Source of the DNA: CAZSDU01 sp964605775
GTDB taxonomy: Bacteria > Bacteroidota > Bacteroidia > Bacteroidales > FEN-979
Direction of reading: 5' to 3'
NCBI GenBank assembly: GCA_964605775.1
Contig: CAZSDU010000009.1
Location: 1 to 64,000 of the forward strand
DNA length: 64,000 nt
Shown here in pieces: positions 52,753 to 61,165 of the stretch. Made by a program: the position numbers and the translations under genes. Every line of letters begins with the position of its first letter. The stretch's first letter is position 1. Below the pieces are notes generated by a model. The model ran no database searches and had not been told where the DNA came from. It saw only the letters and a program-made list of their open reading frames with translations.

Positions 52753-53958
52753 TCATTTTTCGTTTTTTTTCTCTAAAGGGGCAGAAGTGGTATGTGTAGT
52801 ATGTCCGAATCCCTGTTTTGCTTTATAAATGCGAAAAAGGGACAGCAGCATAAATAAGAAACCCTGGGGTAATGAGAAAACAGCTTTCAGTGTAGCAAGG
52901 TTATAAAGATGTTTCGGGATGGAGATCAGTAAGCTTAAAACGCAAATGGAAGTCAAACCAACCCATAACCATTGAAAATATAGCTGCTGTAATGCCAGGG
53001 AGAGCAAAGAAATGATAAACAGGAAACCAAGCAGAAAGATTCTGGGGGGTAACATCTGCTGAAATACTTTGTCAAAGAAATCGATGTTATGATTACGGAA
53101 TAATTGAACAAGGCTGTTTGAAAAATTTTCACGGGCATAGATGAACTGGTTGGCCAGCCATCTTGTGCGCTGGGTCACAAAGGTTTTCGATTTCTGAACC
53201 TTTTCATCATAAACATGGGCATCTTCAATATATTCAATGGTTATTTTATCGCGCAATAAGCTGATCTCCAATTCTTTGTCTTCTCCGAAAGAATCGATTC
53301 CCGACATATAGTTTTTAAACAGCATATAATCAAAACACATTCCCGAACCGATCAATGCTGAGGATAAACCAAGAACCCTGTGACCTTTCCTGAAAATATG
53401 ATTATTTATCTCCTCGCTTACGGAGTCAAGTACGGCAAAAGATGTATTCCTGTTCTTGGCCATACGGTGTCCCTGAATCGCCACATATCCTCTTGAAAGT
53501 GCTTCATTCATCAACGTAATGAAATTGGTTTCCATGACATTATCGGCATCCAGGACGATGGCTGCATCATACTGTTTTTCAATTTGCGACATGGCTTTAT
53601 TCAGCGCCCTGGCTTTTGAACTTTTCTCAAAGGAAACTTCAATTACTTTGATTGGTAGTTTTCTGAGGTTTTCAAGGGTTTCAGACTGAAAAGAATCGGC
53701 GATCACGATCACATCATAATATTCCAGGGGATAGTTTTGTTCAAGTGCATGTTTGGCCACATTTACGATGACGGTATCCTCTTTATACCCGGGAAGGAAG
53801 ACAGCAAATGTTCTCAGAGGGACATCCTTTGGTTTCGTTATCCGGTAAGGAAACAATCCCGCGATGGAAAAAATGGCAAAATACAAGGTTCCTACTAAAA
53901 AATAAGAGAAGATCAGTATTTCCGGTATGTATATCAGGTAATCAACCATAATTTTCAT
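52753..53958 (-). CDS. membrane family 2 glycosyltransferase, QxxRW type, paralogue B
   Basis: A 401-residue tandem paralogue of the downstream GT2. It has an N-terminal membrane helix, then TFAVFLPGYKEDTVI, IVLDADNVMETNFI, EEINNHIFRKGHRVLG, the QRTRW motif, and a C-terminal membrane block. The start is set at the ATG that overlaps the stop of the upstream methyltransferase as TAATG; the longer frame would overlap it by 22 bases. Confidence 0.87.
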   Translation of the reverse strand: MKIMVDYLIYIPEILIFSYFLVGTLYFAIFSIAGLFPYRITKPKDVPLRTFAVFLPGYKEDTVIVNVAKHALEQNYPLEYYDVIVIADSFQSETLENLRKLPIKVIEVSFEKSSKARALNKAMSQIEKQYDAAIVLDADNVMETNFITLMNEALSRGYVAIQGHRMAKNRNTSFAVLDSVSEEINNHIFRKGHRVLGLSSALIGSGMCFDYMLFKNYMSGIDSFGEDKELEISLLRDKITIEYIEDAHVYDEKVQKSKTFVTQRTRWLANQFIYARENFSNSLVQLFRNHNIDFFDKVFQQMLPPRIFLLGFLFIISLLSLALQQLYFQWLWVGLTSICVLSLLISIPKHLYNLATLKAVFSLPQGFLFMLLSLFRIYKAKQGFGHTTHTTSAPLEKKNEK

Positions 53959-54563
53959 TATTTTTTTGCAAGCGCCCAAACGGTAACCGGATAAGATGGT
54001 TCATTTTTCAATGATCCGAACCAGCCCCTTGGCGCCCAGTTTTTAAAATTGGCTTTGACACAAGCCCTGTTACCCCATGACCAGGTTTGTATTCCTTCCA
54101 GGGGAAATCCACACTCATGCAGGAAATGCTTCATACCGGTTTCTGTCCATCGCGAGCAATCATAAGGCATGGGATGGATCTTGATCAGAAAAGGTGTGGC
54201 AACCAGGAAATGACCACCCGGTTTCACCATATCATAAACATTTTTACCGGCACGGTAGGGGTATAATAAATGTTCGAAAACCTGATCTGCAATGACAAGA
54301 TCAAACTGTTTATCGAGTTTATCCACACAAATATCGAATTCAGGATAATTGAATTCGGTAAAACTTTTAAATCTAATATCCTGGAATGTCTTACCAGCTG
54401 ATACTTCAAGGGCATCAAGTTGTTCGGGATGCAGTCCATTGATCAATTTGAAGCATCCTTGGTATAGTACAGTGCGTGTCCAATGCTTGTAATCATAACC
54501 AATAGAAGCAAGCAGGGGTTTCAGCCTGTCTTTGTTGGCATAAATCAATTTTTTCAGACCCAT
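53958..54563 (-). CDS. class I SAM-dependent methyltransferase
   Basis: A 201-residue protein. ALEVSAGKTF occupies the motif I position (EVSAGK rather than the usual GxGxG), followed by FDLVIADQVFEHLLYPYRAGKNVYDMVKPGGHFLVATPF (motif post-I to III). A C-terminal WSWGNRACVKANF segment follows. The substrate is probably a glycan or lipid intermediate of the locus. It is the first minus-strand gene after the inserted plus-strand acyltransferase, so it needs its own promoter; a TATCTTTA near 54590 on the minus strand is one base off the box. Confidence 0.82.
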   Translation of the reverse strand: MGLKKLIYANKDRLKPLLASIGYDYKHWTRTVLYQGCFKLINGLHPEQLDALEVSAGKTFQDIRFKSFTEFNYPEFDICVDKLDKQFDLVIADQVFEHLLYPYRAGKNVYDMVKPGGHFLVATPFLIKIHPMPYDCSRWTETGMKHFLHECGFPLEGIQTWSWGNRACVKANFKNWAPRGWFGSLKNEPSYPVTVWALAKK

Positions 54564-54641
54564 GTGTTTTGGTTTTTAATTAAAGTTTAAAGATAGTATA
54601 AGAATTTCGATTCACCAAGTCTTCACGGTGATGAATTATTA

Positions 54642-54672
54642 TTGTTTTTTAATTCATGATATATTAGATTTG
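54642..54672 (+). promoter_or_regulatory. promoter of the acyltransferase gene
   Basis: TTG at 54642-54644, a 20-base spacer, TAGATTTG at 54665-54672, and the ATG 17 bases later. Confidence 0.72.
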
Positions 54673-54688
54673 CGTAAGAATTCATACT

Positions 54689-55351
54689 ATGAATAATTTA
54701 TCTGTCAAAGAAAAAAAGTATCAAAGGGCAATTTCAGGGTTTAAATTTATCAGGAATGTCAATTTCCTGAGGACCTTAAGAGTGTTTCTTTCGAGCAGGC
54801 ATAAGGGCATATGTCTTTTATACGGCAAGGCCACATTTGAGTCGCATAAGACAGCCAGAATGGAGGTTAAAAATGGCGTATTTCAGTTTAATCGTTCCTG
54901 GACCAAAAAAAATCCATTTCCTTCCATGCTGACCCTTGAGGAAAATGCAAGATTGCAGGTTAATGGAGATTTCCGGATATTTTCAGGTTCCCGAGTTTTG
55001 GTATGGGTAAATTCGACTTTGATACTGGGAAGTGGATATATCAATAATAATCTTATTCTTTCCTGTTACGACAGAATTGAAATCGGACATGACGTAGCCA
55101 TTTCCGAAAATGTTTGTATCAGGGATTCGGATAATCATGATATATTAAATTCCGATCATGTAAAAACCCAAGCGGTTAAGATCGGCAATCATGTCTGGAT
55201 TGGGACTAATGTCATCATTTTAAAAGGGGTAACCATCGGGGATGGCGCTGTCATTGCTGCCGGTGCCGTAGTGAATAAGGATATTCCCCCGGGTTGTCTG
55301 GCTGGCGGCGTTCCGGCCAGGGTGCTGAAAGCGTCAATAGAATGGAAATAA
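54689..55351 (+). CDS. hexapeptide-repeat acyltransferase
   Basis: A 220-residue protein of the left-handed beta-helix acyltransferase class (maltose/galactoside acetyltransferase-like). The C-terminal half carries the repeats and active site: IEIGHDVAISENVCIRDSDNHDI with the catalytic His, then IGNHVWIGTNVIILKGVTIGDGAVIAAGAVVNKDIPPGCLAGGVPARVLK. It probably O-acetylates a sugar of the surface polysaccharide. It is the only plus-strand gene in the locus and has its own complete promoter, so it can be set independently of the operon. Confidence 0.92.
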   Translation: MNNLSVKEKKYQRAISGFKFIRNVNFLRTLRVFLSSRHKGICLLYGKATFESHKTARMEVKNGVFQFNRSWTKKNPFPSMLTLEENARLQVNGDFRIFSGSRVLVWVNSTLILGSGYINNNLILSCYDRIEIGHDVAISENVCIRDSDNHDILNSDHVKTQAVKIGNHVWIGTNVIILKGVTIGDGAVIAAGAVVNKDIPPGCLAGGVPARVLKASIEWK

Positions 55352-55357
55352 ACAATG

Positions 55358-56281
55358 TTAGAGGTATGGGTTATCGTGTAACTGCTTGTTGAACAGATTT
55401 CTTGTGTGCCATCCAATAGCCCTGACATAGGAGTAAAAGAAATTCAATTTTCCACGGATCAGGAAAGAAAATGCATTTTTTGGTATGGCCACCGTAAATT
55501 GATACAGGATACCCATTAGAAAATCCCTGCCAAAGATATTCCTCCTCATAAACACAATACGGTTCCTGTTGAGGTAATAAATTTTCATCGGGTTGAGTTT
55601 CCCGACGGATATAGATTCCTTATGAAACACTATTGAATTATGGACATACCATATTTTATACCCGGCTCTTTTTATCCTGTAGCTCCAATCCGCTTCTTCA
55701 TAATACAGAAAAAAGGTATATGACATCATTCCGATTTCCTTGATGACCTTCATGGGTACCATCATGGCGGCCCCATGGGCATAGGCAGTTTCGCGATCCT
55801 GGTTGTACTGCCCTTTATCCCTTTGCCTGTATCCGATTGCAAAGCTTCTCATGGTCCATGGATTAATCTCGGTATACCCGGCATACTGTATCAGGGTGGG
55901 ATCATAAAAAAATCTGATTTTGGGACTGATGGCGCCGATTCCCGGATCAGCCATGAATTTTTGAATCAGGGGTTCCAGAAATCCTTTATCGACGACCGTG
56001 TCATTGTTCAAAAGTAAAACATATTCCCCCTGTGCACGCATCAGTCCGAGGTTGTTGCCCCCTGCAAAGCCGTAATTAATAGGGCTTTCATATAGGATTA
56101 CCCCCGGGTACCGCCGCTTGATGATTTTCGGATCATCTTCCTGAGAACAATTGTCAATGATGATGATTTCAATGTTAGGATAGGAAATTTTTGTCAGGGA
56201 TTCAATCATGTCACAAGTGACCTCTGACTGGTTATAATTAACCGAAACAATGGATACAAGCGGGTAAGTATGTTTTAACAT
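55358..56281 (-). CDS. family 2 glycosyltransferase, rhamnosyltransferase-like, paralogue A
   Basis: A 307-residue soluble GT2 enzyme: SIVSVNYNQSEVT, IIIDNCSQEDDPKII, VLLLNNDTVVDKGFL (DxD-like), and FFLYYEEADWSYRIKRAGYKIWYVHNS. It shares block order and length with the next gene upstream (SIITVNYDQPEVT, LLINNDTEV, FFLYYEELDWIQRI), so they are tandem duplicates. It lies nine bases from that gene. Sugar specificity unknown. Confidence 0.9.
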   Translation of the reverse strand: MLKHTYPLVSIVSVNYNQSEVTCDMIESLTKISYPNIEIIIIDNCSQEDDPKIIKRRYPGVILYESPINYGFAGGNNLGLMRAQGEYVLLLNNDTVVDKGFLEPLIQKFMADPGIGAISPKIRFFYDPTLIQYAGYTEINPWTMRSFAIGYRQRDKGQYNQDRETAYAHGAAMMVPMKVIKEIGMMSYTFFLYYEEADWSYRIKRAGYKIWYVHNSIVFHKESISVGKLNPMKIYYLNRNRIVFMRRNIFGRDFLMGILYQFTVAIPKNAFSFLIRGKLNFFYSYVRAIGWHTRNLFNKQLHDNPYL

Positions 56282-56290
56282 AAGAAATGA

Positions 56291-57220
56291 TCAGGACAAT
56301 CTAGGACTTTCATGGATTTCTTTGCTGAACATGGTTTTTATATGCCAGCGGATGGCTTTAAGATAGGCGGTAAAAAGATGGAATTGTCTTTTTAATAGAA
56401 AAACCCCGGCATTTTTAGGAATGGCGATGAAAACCTGATAAAGGATGGAGATGAGGGCTACCCAGCCTTTGATATTTCTCCTCAGGTAAAGCATCCGGTT
56501 TCTGCTTAAATAGTAGATTTTCAAGGGACTCATTGAGCCTGTAGAAATGGAATCCTTATGATAAACAATTGAATTGTGGATGTACCAGACTTTGTATCCT
56601 GCATCTTTAATTCTTTGAATCCAGTCGAGCTCTTCATAATACAGGAAAAAAATATCTGCCATCAGCCCTACTTCTCTGACTACCTGTATGGGCAGCATCA
56701 TGGCAGCACCAAAGGCATAGTTAGTGAGGGAATCTCTGTCGTACTGTCCCTTGTCATTCTCGTTAAACCCAATGCTGAAATGGCGAATGGTAAAAGGATT
56801 GATGGTTGTAAAACCGGCATATTGGATGATGTCGGGGTGATAAAAATAGCGGATTTTCGGGCTGACAACCCCAACTTCCGCATCTTCTTCCAGTTTTTTC
56901 ACCAGGGGTTCAAGAAAACCGGGTTCGACCTCTGTATCATTGTTGATCAATAACAGATACTTTCCTTTAGCGATACGAATACCAAGATTATTTCCCCCTG
57001 CAAAGCCAAGATTTTGTTCGCTTTTTATGAAAATTATTTCCGGGTATTTTTCTTTGATCATGGATGGATCTTTTGTCGGAGAACCATTATCCACCACAAT
57101 AATTTCGATACAAGGGTAGGAGATATGCAGCAGGGATTCGATCAGCTCGCAGGTCACCTCAGGCTGATCATAGTTTACGGTGATGATTGAAACCAGTGGG
57201 GAAGCTGATGATTTTTCCAT
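56291..57220 (-). CDS. family 2 glycosyltransferase, rhamnosyltransferase-like, paralogue B
   Basis: A 309-residue soluble GT2 enzyme and close relative of its downstream neighbour. It has VDNGSPTKDPSMI, LGFAGGNNLGIRIAKGKYLLLINNDTEVEPGFL and a shared KVWYIHNSIVYHKDSISTG. It is preceded by the 35-residue membrane peptide gene with a 14-base gap. Confidence 0.9.
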   Translation of the reverse strand: MEKSSASPLVSIITVNYDQPEVTCELIESLLHISYPCIEIIVVDNGSPTKDPSMIKEKYPEIIFIKSEQNLGFAGGNNLGIRIAKGKYLLLINNDTEVEPGFLEPLVKKLEEDAEVGVVSPKIRYFYHPDIIQYAGFTTINPFTIRHFSIGFNENDKGQYDRDSLTNYAFGAAMMLPIQVVREVGLMADIFFLYYEELDWIQRIKDAGYKVWYIHNSIVYHKDSISTGSMSPLKIYYLSRNRMLYLRRNIKGWVALISILYQVFIAIPKNAGVFLLKRQFHLFTAYLKAIRWHIKTMFSKEIHESPRLS

Positions 57221-57234
57221 ACTATTCCGACAAA

Positions 57235-57342
57235 CTATTGATCTTTTTTCATATTGTTTTTATGTTGCAGATAACCTGCAAGAAATCCGATGGGGGTAAA
57301 GAGCACAAACCCGATTAAAATATAGACAATTACACCTTCCAT
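57235..57342 (-). CDS. 35-residue single-helix membrane micropeptide
   Basis: A reading frame ATG to TAG between two GT2 genes: MEGVIVYILIGFVLFTPIGF, then LAGYLQHKNNMKKDQ. Residues 4-23 are one hydrophobic helix with small residues spaced as IGF...PIGF. The tail is polar and basic, so the N-terminus would face the outside or periplasm. It lies 17 bases after the upstream GT2 stop and 14 bases before the next gene, same strand, so it fits operon spacing. I know no family for it. A role as a small partner of the polymerase, flippase or a membrane enzyme is a guess. Confidence 0.6.
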   Translation of the reverse strand: MEGVIVYILIGFVLFTPIGFLAGYLQHKNNMKKDQ

Positions 57343-57359
57343 GGTCTATGACTTACGCC

Positions 57360-58232
57360 TTAATATTTGTTTGAATCAATGGTTTCATAATCTCCTTTCT
57401 GCTTTACGAAATACTCCCTGATCCTTTTAAATTCCTTGAAAACACGAATGGCAATGGCATTGATGAAGGGTCCTTCGCGTTTCAGGGATCGATCGATCAT
57501 CCATACGACAGATTTTTTAGAGCGTAAGGGTACGACTTTACCGAATTTGGTAAGTTGCCAGGCCATATATCCATCTTCTCCTCTTTTTATGATCGTATTC
57601 CATCCACCTGTTTTATACGCCAGTTCTTTAACCATTCCGAAGCTGTACCCGCAAACGCTTAATTCCGGTCTTTTAATTCCTCTCAGGGAATGGACAAAAT
57701 ATTTTACAAATTCATAAATGGCAAATCCAATCCGGAATTTATTCAGGTTTTCCTTATAAAAGGAAGCTTGTCCGTAAACGCCGGCCACACCGTCTTGCTG
57801 AAGTTTATTGACCATGCATTCCACCCAATCCGGAGGATAAATGGTATCAGCATCTACAGTAAGATAATATTTGCCTTTGGAAACATCCATGGCTGCCTGT
57901 CTTGCGTTTCCTACGCCTTTTTTCGTTTCGAGCACATATTTTATTCCGGTTTTCTTAATGATTTCGCTGGTTTTATCCTGTGAATTATTATCTGTACAGA
58001 TAATCTCCAATGGAAAAGTGCTTCTCTGGTCTGCCAGGGAAGAAATGGTTCTCAGGATATAATGTTCTTCGTTATAAGCAATGATTCCGACAGAGACAAG
58101 CGGGTTTTCACTTACAAGTCCTTCCACTTTTGAACGGATGGACTGGTATACTGATTCCGGAATGTCCTCAGCAGTTTTAAAATTAAACCAGTGAGCTCTG
58201 ACCCATTTGGGAACGATGAGGTTGGGAAACAT
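57360..58232 (-). CDS. family 2 glycosyltransferase
   Basis: A 290-residue GT2 enzyme: VSVGIIAYNEEHYILRTISSL, EIICTDNNSQDKTSEII, KYYLTVDADTIYPPDWV (DAD), and a GWNTIIKRGEDGYMAWQL acceptor segment. The N-terminal 40 residues are a variable lead. A single hydrophobic stretch is near 185-200 (FAIYEFVKYFVH), so it may be weakly membrane-bound. It lies 11 bases after the polymerase gene. Confidence 0.88.
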   Translation of the reverse strand: MFPNLIVPKWVRAHWFNFKTAEDIPESVYQSIRSKVEGLVSENPLVSVGIIAYNEEHYILRTISSLADQRSTFPLEIICTDNNSQDKTSEIIKKTGIKYVLETKKGVGNARQAAMDVSKGKYYLTVDADTIYPPDWVECMVNKLQQDGVAGVYGQASFYKENLNKFRIGFAIYEFVKYFVHSLRGIKRPELSVCGYSFGMVKELAYKTGGWNTIIKRGEDGYMAWQLTKFGKVVPLRSKKSVVWMIDRSLKREGPFINAIAIRVFKEFKRIREYFVKQKGDYETIDSNKY

Positions 58233-58243
58233 GCTGGGTGGGT

Positions 58244-59722
58244 TTAAGTGGGTTTAACGGTTTGTGTTTTCGCTAAAAGTTCAAATTTTTTATCCAATTG
58301 CGGTCCCATAAAGAGATAAGCCATAGATGCATAAACCATGATACCAGTAGGAAATTGTCCTAAAATCGCGTTACCATAGCTGGCCCAGATAACGCCAAAG
58401 AAACCACAGAGCAAGGCCGCCTCCTTAGCGAAAAGCTCTTGGTTTTTTATCTGAAACATAACGATATAGGAACTTTTACCAATGATATAAAAAATGATAA
58501 ACATATGGAGAAAAAGGCCGACAATCCCCACATCCGCCCAAATCAGCACAAACCAGCTATCCGTAGCGATATTGGCAAGAAAAGCATCAGGTGTATAGGC
58601 CAGCGCCCTGGCCCCGGAATGCCCTACGCCACCGCCAAATGGCCTGGTTTTCAGATATTCTTGGAAGAGTCGCTGGTTTGATATCCTGACCATATAGGAA
58701 GCATCGTCTTCGGGAGTAAAGGCGGTTCGCATACGGTAAATCTGGTAATTGCTGTTTCCTAAAGTAGTGAAAGCAAAAAACACATAAACTGGAACCAAAA
58801 CAGAGGCACCGATAATGATTGACTTAATATTTTTTCGCAAAACCAGGTAAAGCACCATACCGGCAAATGGAATGGAGATGGCGCCACGGGTTCCTGAGGC
58901 CGACATGCCATAGAAGCTTGCAGCCATGACAATCCCCCAGAAGACTTTTTTCCTGATATTTTTTTCATTCATCATAATGATCAGGGCGATTATCCCAATA
59001 TGACCCTGGGCCGCTCCAAACTGTCCTGCATCTGTATAAAAGGAAAATGCCCTCAGGTTGCCCCAGATAACATGGGTTACAGCGCCACCGGCATCCAGCC
59101 ACCTTTGTTCCCAGGGGTCGGGACCGATATAGAGCTGCATAAAGGCTTTTACCGACCCAAGAATGGAAAATATTCCCCAGATTGCCAGAAATTTATTCAA
59201 ATGCCGGGGTTCGTTATAAATCATATAGATTAGCGGGATGACCATCATCATGTAAAAGGCAATCCCCCGCATGGACGAGAACCAGGCAGCTTTGCTGATG
59301 GCTTCCGGATTGAAGAGTTCTGCAACAATATAGATAAACCAGATCACGGAGAAGATGACCAGGTCATTATTCAGTATCTTGATGCTGATTTTATCTTCGA
59401 AATAATGAAAAAATATAGCAATATAGATGGTGACCAGGGTGATATCCATAACAGGACCCAGGGTGGCTGGAATGTAGCGGGTAAGCCCCATCAGGATGAA
59501 ATTCAGAATAAATGCAGTGGTCAGTCCAATTTCAGGTTTGAAGATCAAACGGTTGAGAAACAAGACCATCACCGGGAGGACCAGCAATATTGCGGCGACC
59601 GTAAAGCCTCCAATGGCAATGACATATCCTATCCCGATAGCGATGATGATGATCGCACCAAAAATATCAGGCCTTCTTAGTTTTTCAGGTCCTGCAGGAT
59701 ATAAAATCGGGTTATTGCTCAA
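58244..59722 (-). CDS. O-antigen ligase/polymerase (Wzy-like) membrane protein
   Basis: A 492-residue integral membrane protein with about 10-12 helices spaced across its length and a large loop near 330-400 that has the Wzy_C-type pattern: RISNQRLFQEYLKTRPFGGGVGHSGARALAYTP, then TDSWFVLIWADVGIVGLF. The RPFGGGVG segment and following helix are usual in O-antigen ligase and polymerase proteins. It should join repeat units in the periplasm or ligate them. It overlaps the flippase gene by 11 bases. Confidence 0.85.
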   Translation of the reverse strand: MSNNPILYPAGPEKLRRPDIFGAIIIIAIGIGYVIAIGGFTVAAILLVLPVMVLFLNRLIFKPEIGLTTAFILNFILMGLTRYIPATLGPVMDITLVTIYIAIFFHYFEDKISIKILNNDLVIFSVIWFIYIVAELFNPEAISKAAWFSSMRGIAFYMMMVIPLIYMIYNEPRHLNKFLAIWGIFSILGSVKAFMQLYIGPDPWEQRWLDAGGAVTHVIWGNLRAFSFYTDAGQFGAAQGHIGIIALIIMMNEKNIRKKVFWGIVMAASFYGMSASGTRGAISIPFAGMVLYLVLRKNIKSIIIGASVLVPVYVFFAFTTLGNSNYQIYRMRTAFTPEDDASYMVRISNQRLFQEYLKTRPFGGGVGHSGARALAYTPDAFLANIATDSWFVLIWADVGIVGLFLHMFIIFYIIGKSSYIVMFQIKNQELFAKEAALLCGFFGVIWASYGNAILGQFPTGIMVYASMAYLFMGPQLDKKFELLAKTQTVKPT

Positions 59723-61115
59723 TGGTATATTTTTTATCCTTGATAATTTGCTTTAATCTCAGGCCATAAGCTTTATACAGGTTAAACCCATACCTGAAAA
59801 TATTTAAAAATGAGATGTCAACTTCCTGTTTTAAGAACCGATACCCAACGATCAGTCCGACACAACTGAAGAAAACGGTGGCGAACGCCACAAATAGAAG
59901 AATGGTGGTAACTTCCCATTCCGGGAAAAAGTAATGCAGCCCAAAAACCGCGATCAGATCTCCGATGATATTAGCGCCAACCATCCATAAGATTTTATAG
60001 AAATTTTTTTGGGGTTTGTTTAAACTATCTAAGGCAACTCCAGTAAACCGGTCAAGAGGGAGTAATAAGGAATAAATGATAAACACCATCAGAATATTGG
60101 ATAATCCTTCAAGCGAACTTAAATATTGGGAACCCCCCAGAATAATAATGAAAACCTTATTCAGGAAAAAGCTGATGACAGCAATGACAATAAATAAATA
60201 GACGATAGAACCGGTGTAAGAGTAATATAATTTCTTAAACTCGTCAATATTATTTTCAAGGCTTGCCTTTGAAAGTTTTGGAAAGGCTGTATTGGCAAAG
60301 CTGATCAATGGGATTTCGATAACATCCAAAAATTTCAAAGGAATGGCGTAAAGAGCAACGCCGGTCGGACCTAAAAACGCACTGAATGAAATGATGAAAC
60401 TATCGGCTCCCTTTAGTAAACTGCTCCCGATCCTGGTCAACATGGAGAACTTCCCATAGGTGAGTAAAATCTTTGCCTTTTCCTTTGAAAAATGCCGGAT
60501 ATACTCTCCCCCTGTCCATTTTTTAACCAGGCAGAATACCGAAGTTAAAGTATGTGTAATGACATAGATCAGAACCACGAGAGTGGTGTCAATTCTAAGG
60601 AAAATATATGCTAAGAGAATAACAATCAGAAAAGAGATCAGGTTAAAAAACCTGAGCCAGAATATCTTTGCAAAAGCTAGGTCAGCTTGAAGGATAGACC
60701 AGGCATAATTCCACGGCATGGAAACAATGGCATAAATCGGATACCAGTAACAGAAAACATCGTATCCGCTGGAGGCAAGGGTTGTGGGGATGATCAGAAT
60801 TAAAACCCATAAAAGCACAGTGATGACGATTAAAATAAGAATTCCCAACACCCAGCTTGATCCAAGATAGGATTTTCTTTCTTCGGCGTTGGGGGAGGAT
60901 AAATACCTGACGATGGCATCCCTGGTTAGTCCCCATCTGAGCATATCAACAAGAGCTGCAGGGGTGACGAAAAGCACCCATTTACCAAAATCCTGAATGT
61001 CGAGTATCCTGATCAGGATCATAAATGACAGCAACCCCATTACAGCGGAGGTGAAGTTGGCTGCCAAGGAAAGAAAGTTGAGATCCTTTATTATGCGAAG
61101 AAAAAATTTTTTCAA
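59712..61115 (-). CDS. lipopolysaccharide/polysaccharide flippase (Wzx-like)
   Basis: A 467-residue membrane protein with about 12-14 helices and an oligosaccharide-flippase (MATE-like) pattern: LSLAANFTSAVMGLLSFMILIRILDIQDFGKWVLF at the start (helices 1-2), then SMLTRIGSSLLKGADSFIIS and TGVALYAIPLKFLDVIEIPLISFANTAFPKLSK in the middle. This is the Wzx/RfbX arrangement. It moves lipid-linked repeat units across the inner membrane. It overlaps the polymerase by 11 bases. Confidence 0.88.
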   Translation of the reverse strand: MKKFFLRIIKDLNFLSLAANFTSAVMGLLSFMILIRILDIQDFGKWVLFVTPAALVDMLRWGLTRDAIVRYLSSPNAEERKSYLGSSWVLGILILIVITVLLWVLILIIPTTLASSGYDVFCYWYPIYAIVSMPWNYAWSILQADLAFAKIFWLRFFNLISFLIVILLAYIFLRIDTTLVVLIYVITHTLTSVFCLVKKWTGGEYIRHFSKEKAKILLTYGKFSMLTRIGSSLLKGADSFIISFSAFLGPTGVALYAIPLKFLDVIEIPLISFANTAFPKLSKASLENNIDEFKKLYYSYTGSIVYLFIVIAVISFFLNKVFIIILGGSQYLSSLEGLSNILMVFIIYSLLLPLDRFTGVALDSLNKPQKNFYKILWMVGANIIGDLIAVFGLHYFFPEWEVTTILLFVAFATVFFSCVGLIVGYRFLKQEVDISFLNIFRYGFNLYKAYGLRLKQIIKDKKYTIEQ

Positions 61116-61165
61116 TGATCAATGTTCAATACAATGGTTAAGGCAATCTTGACTATTTCATCACA

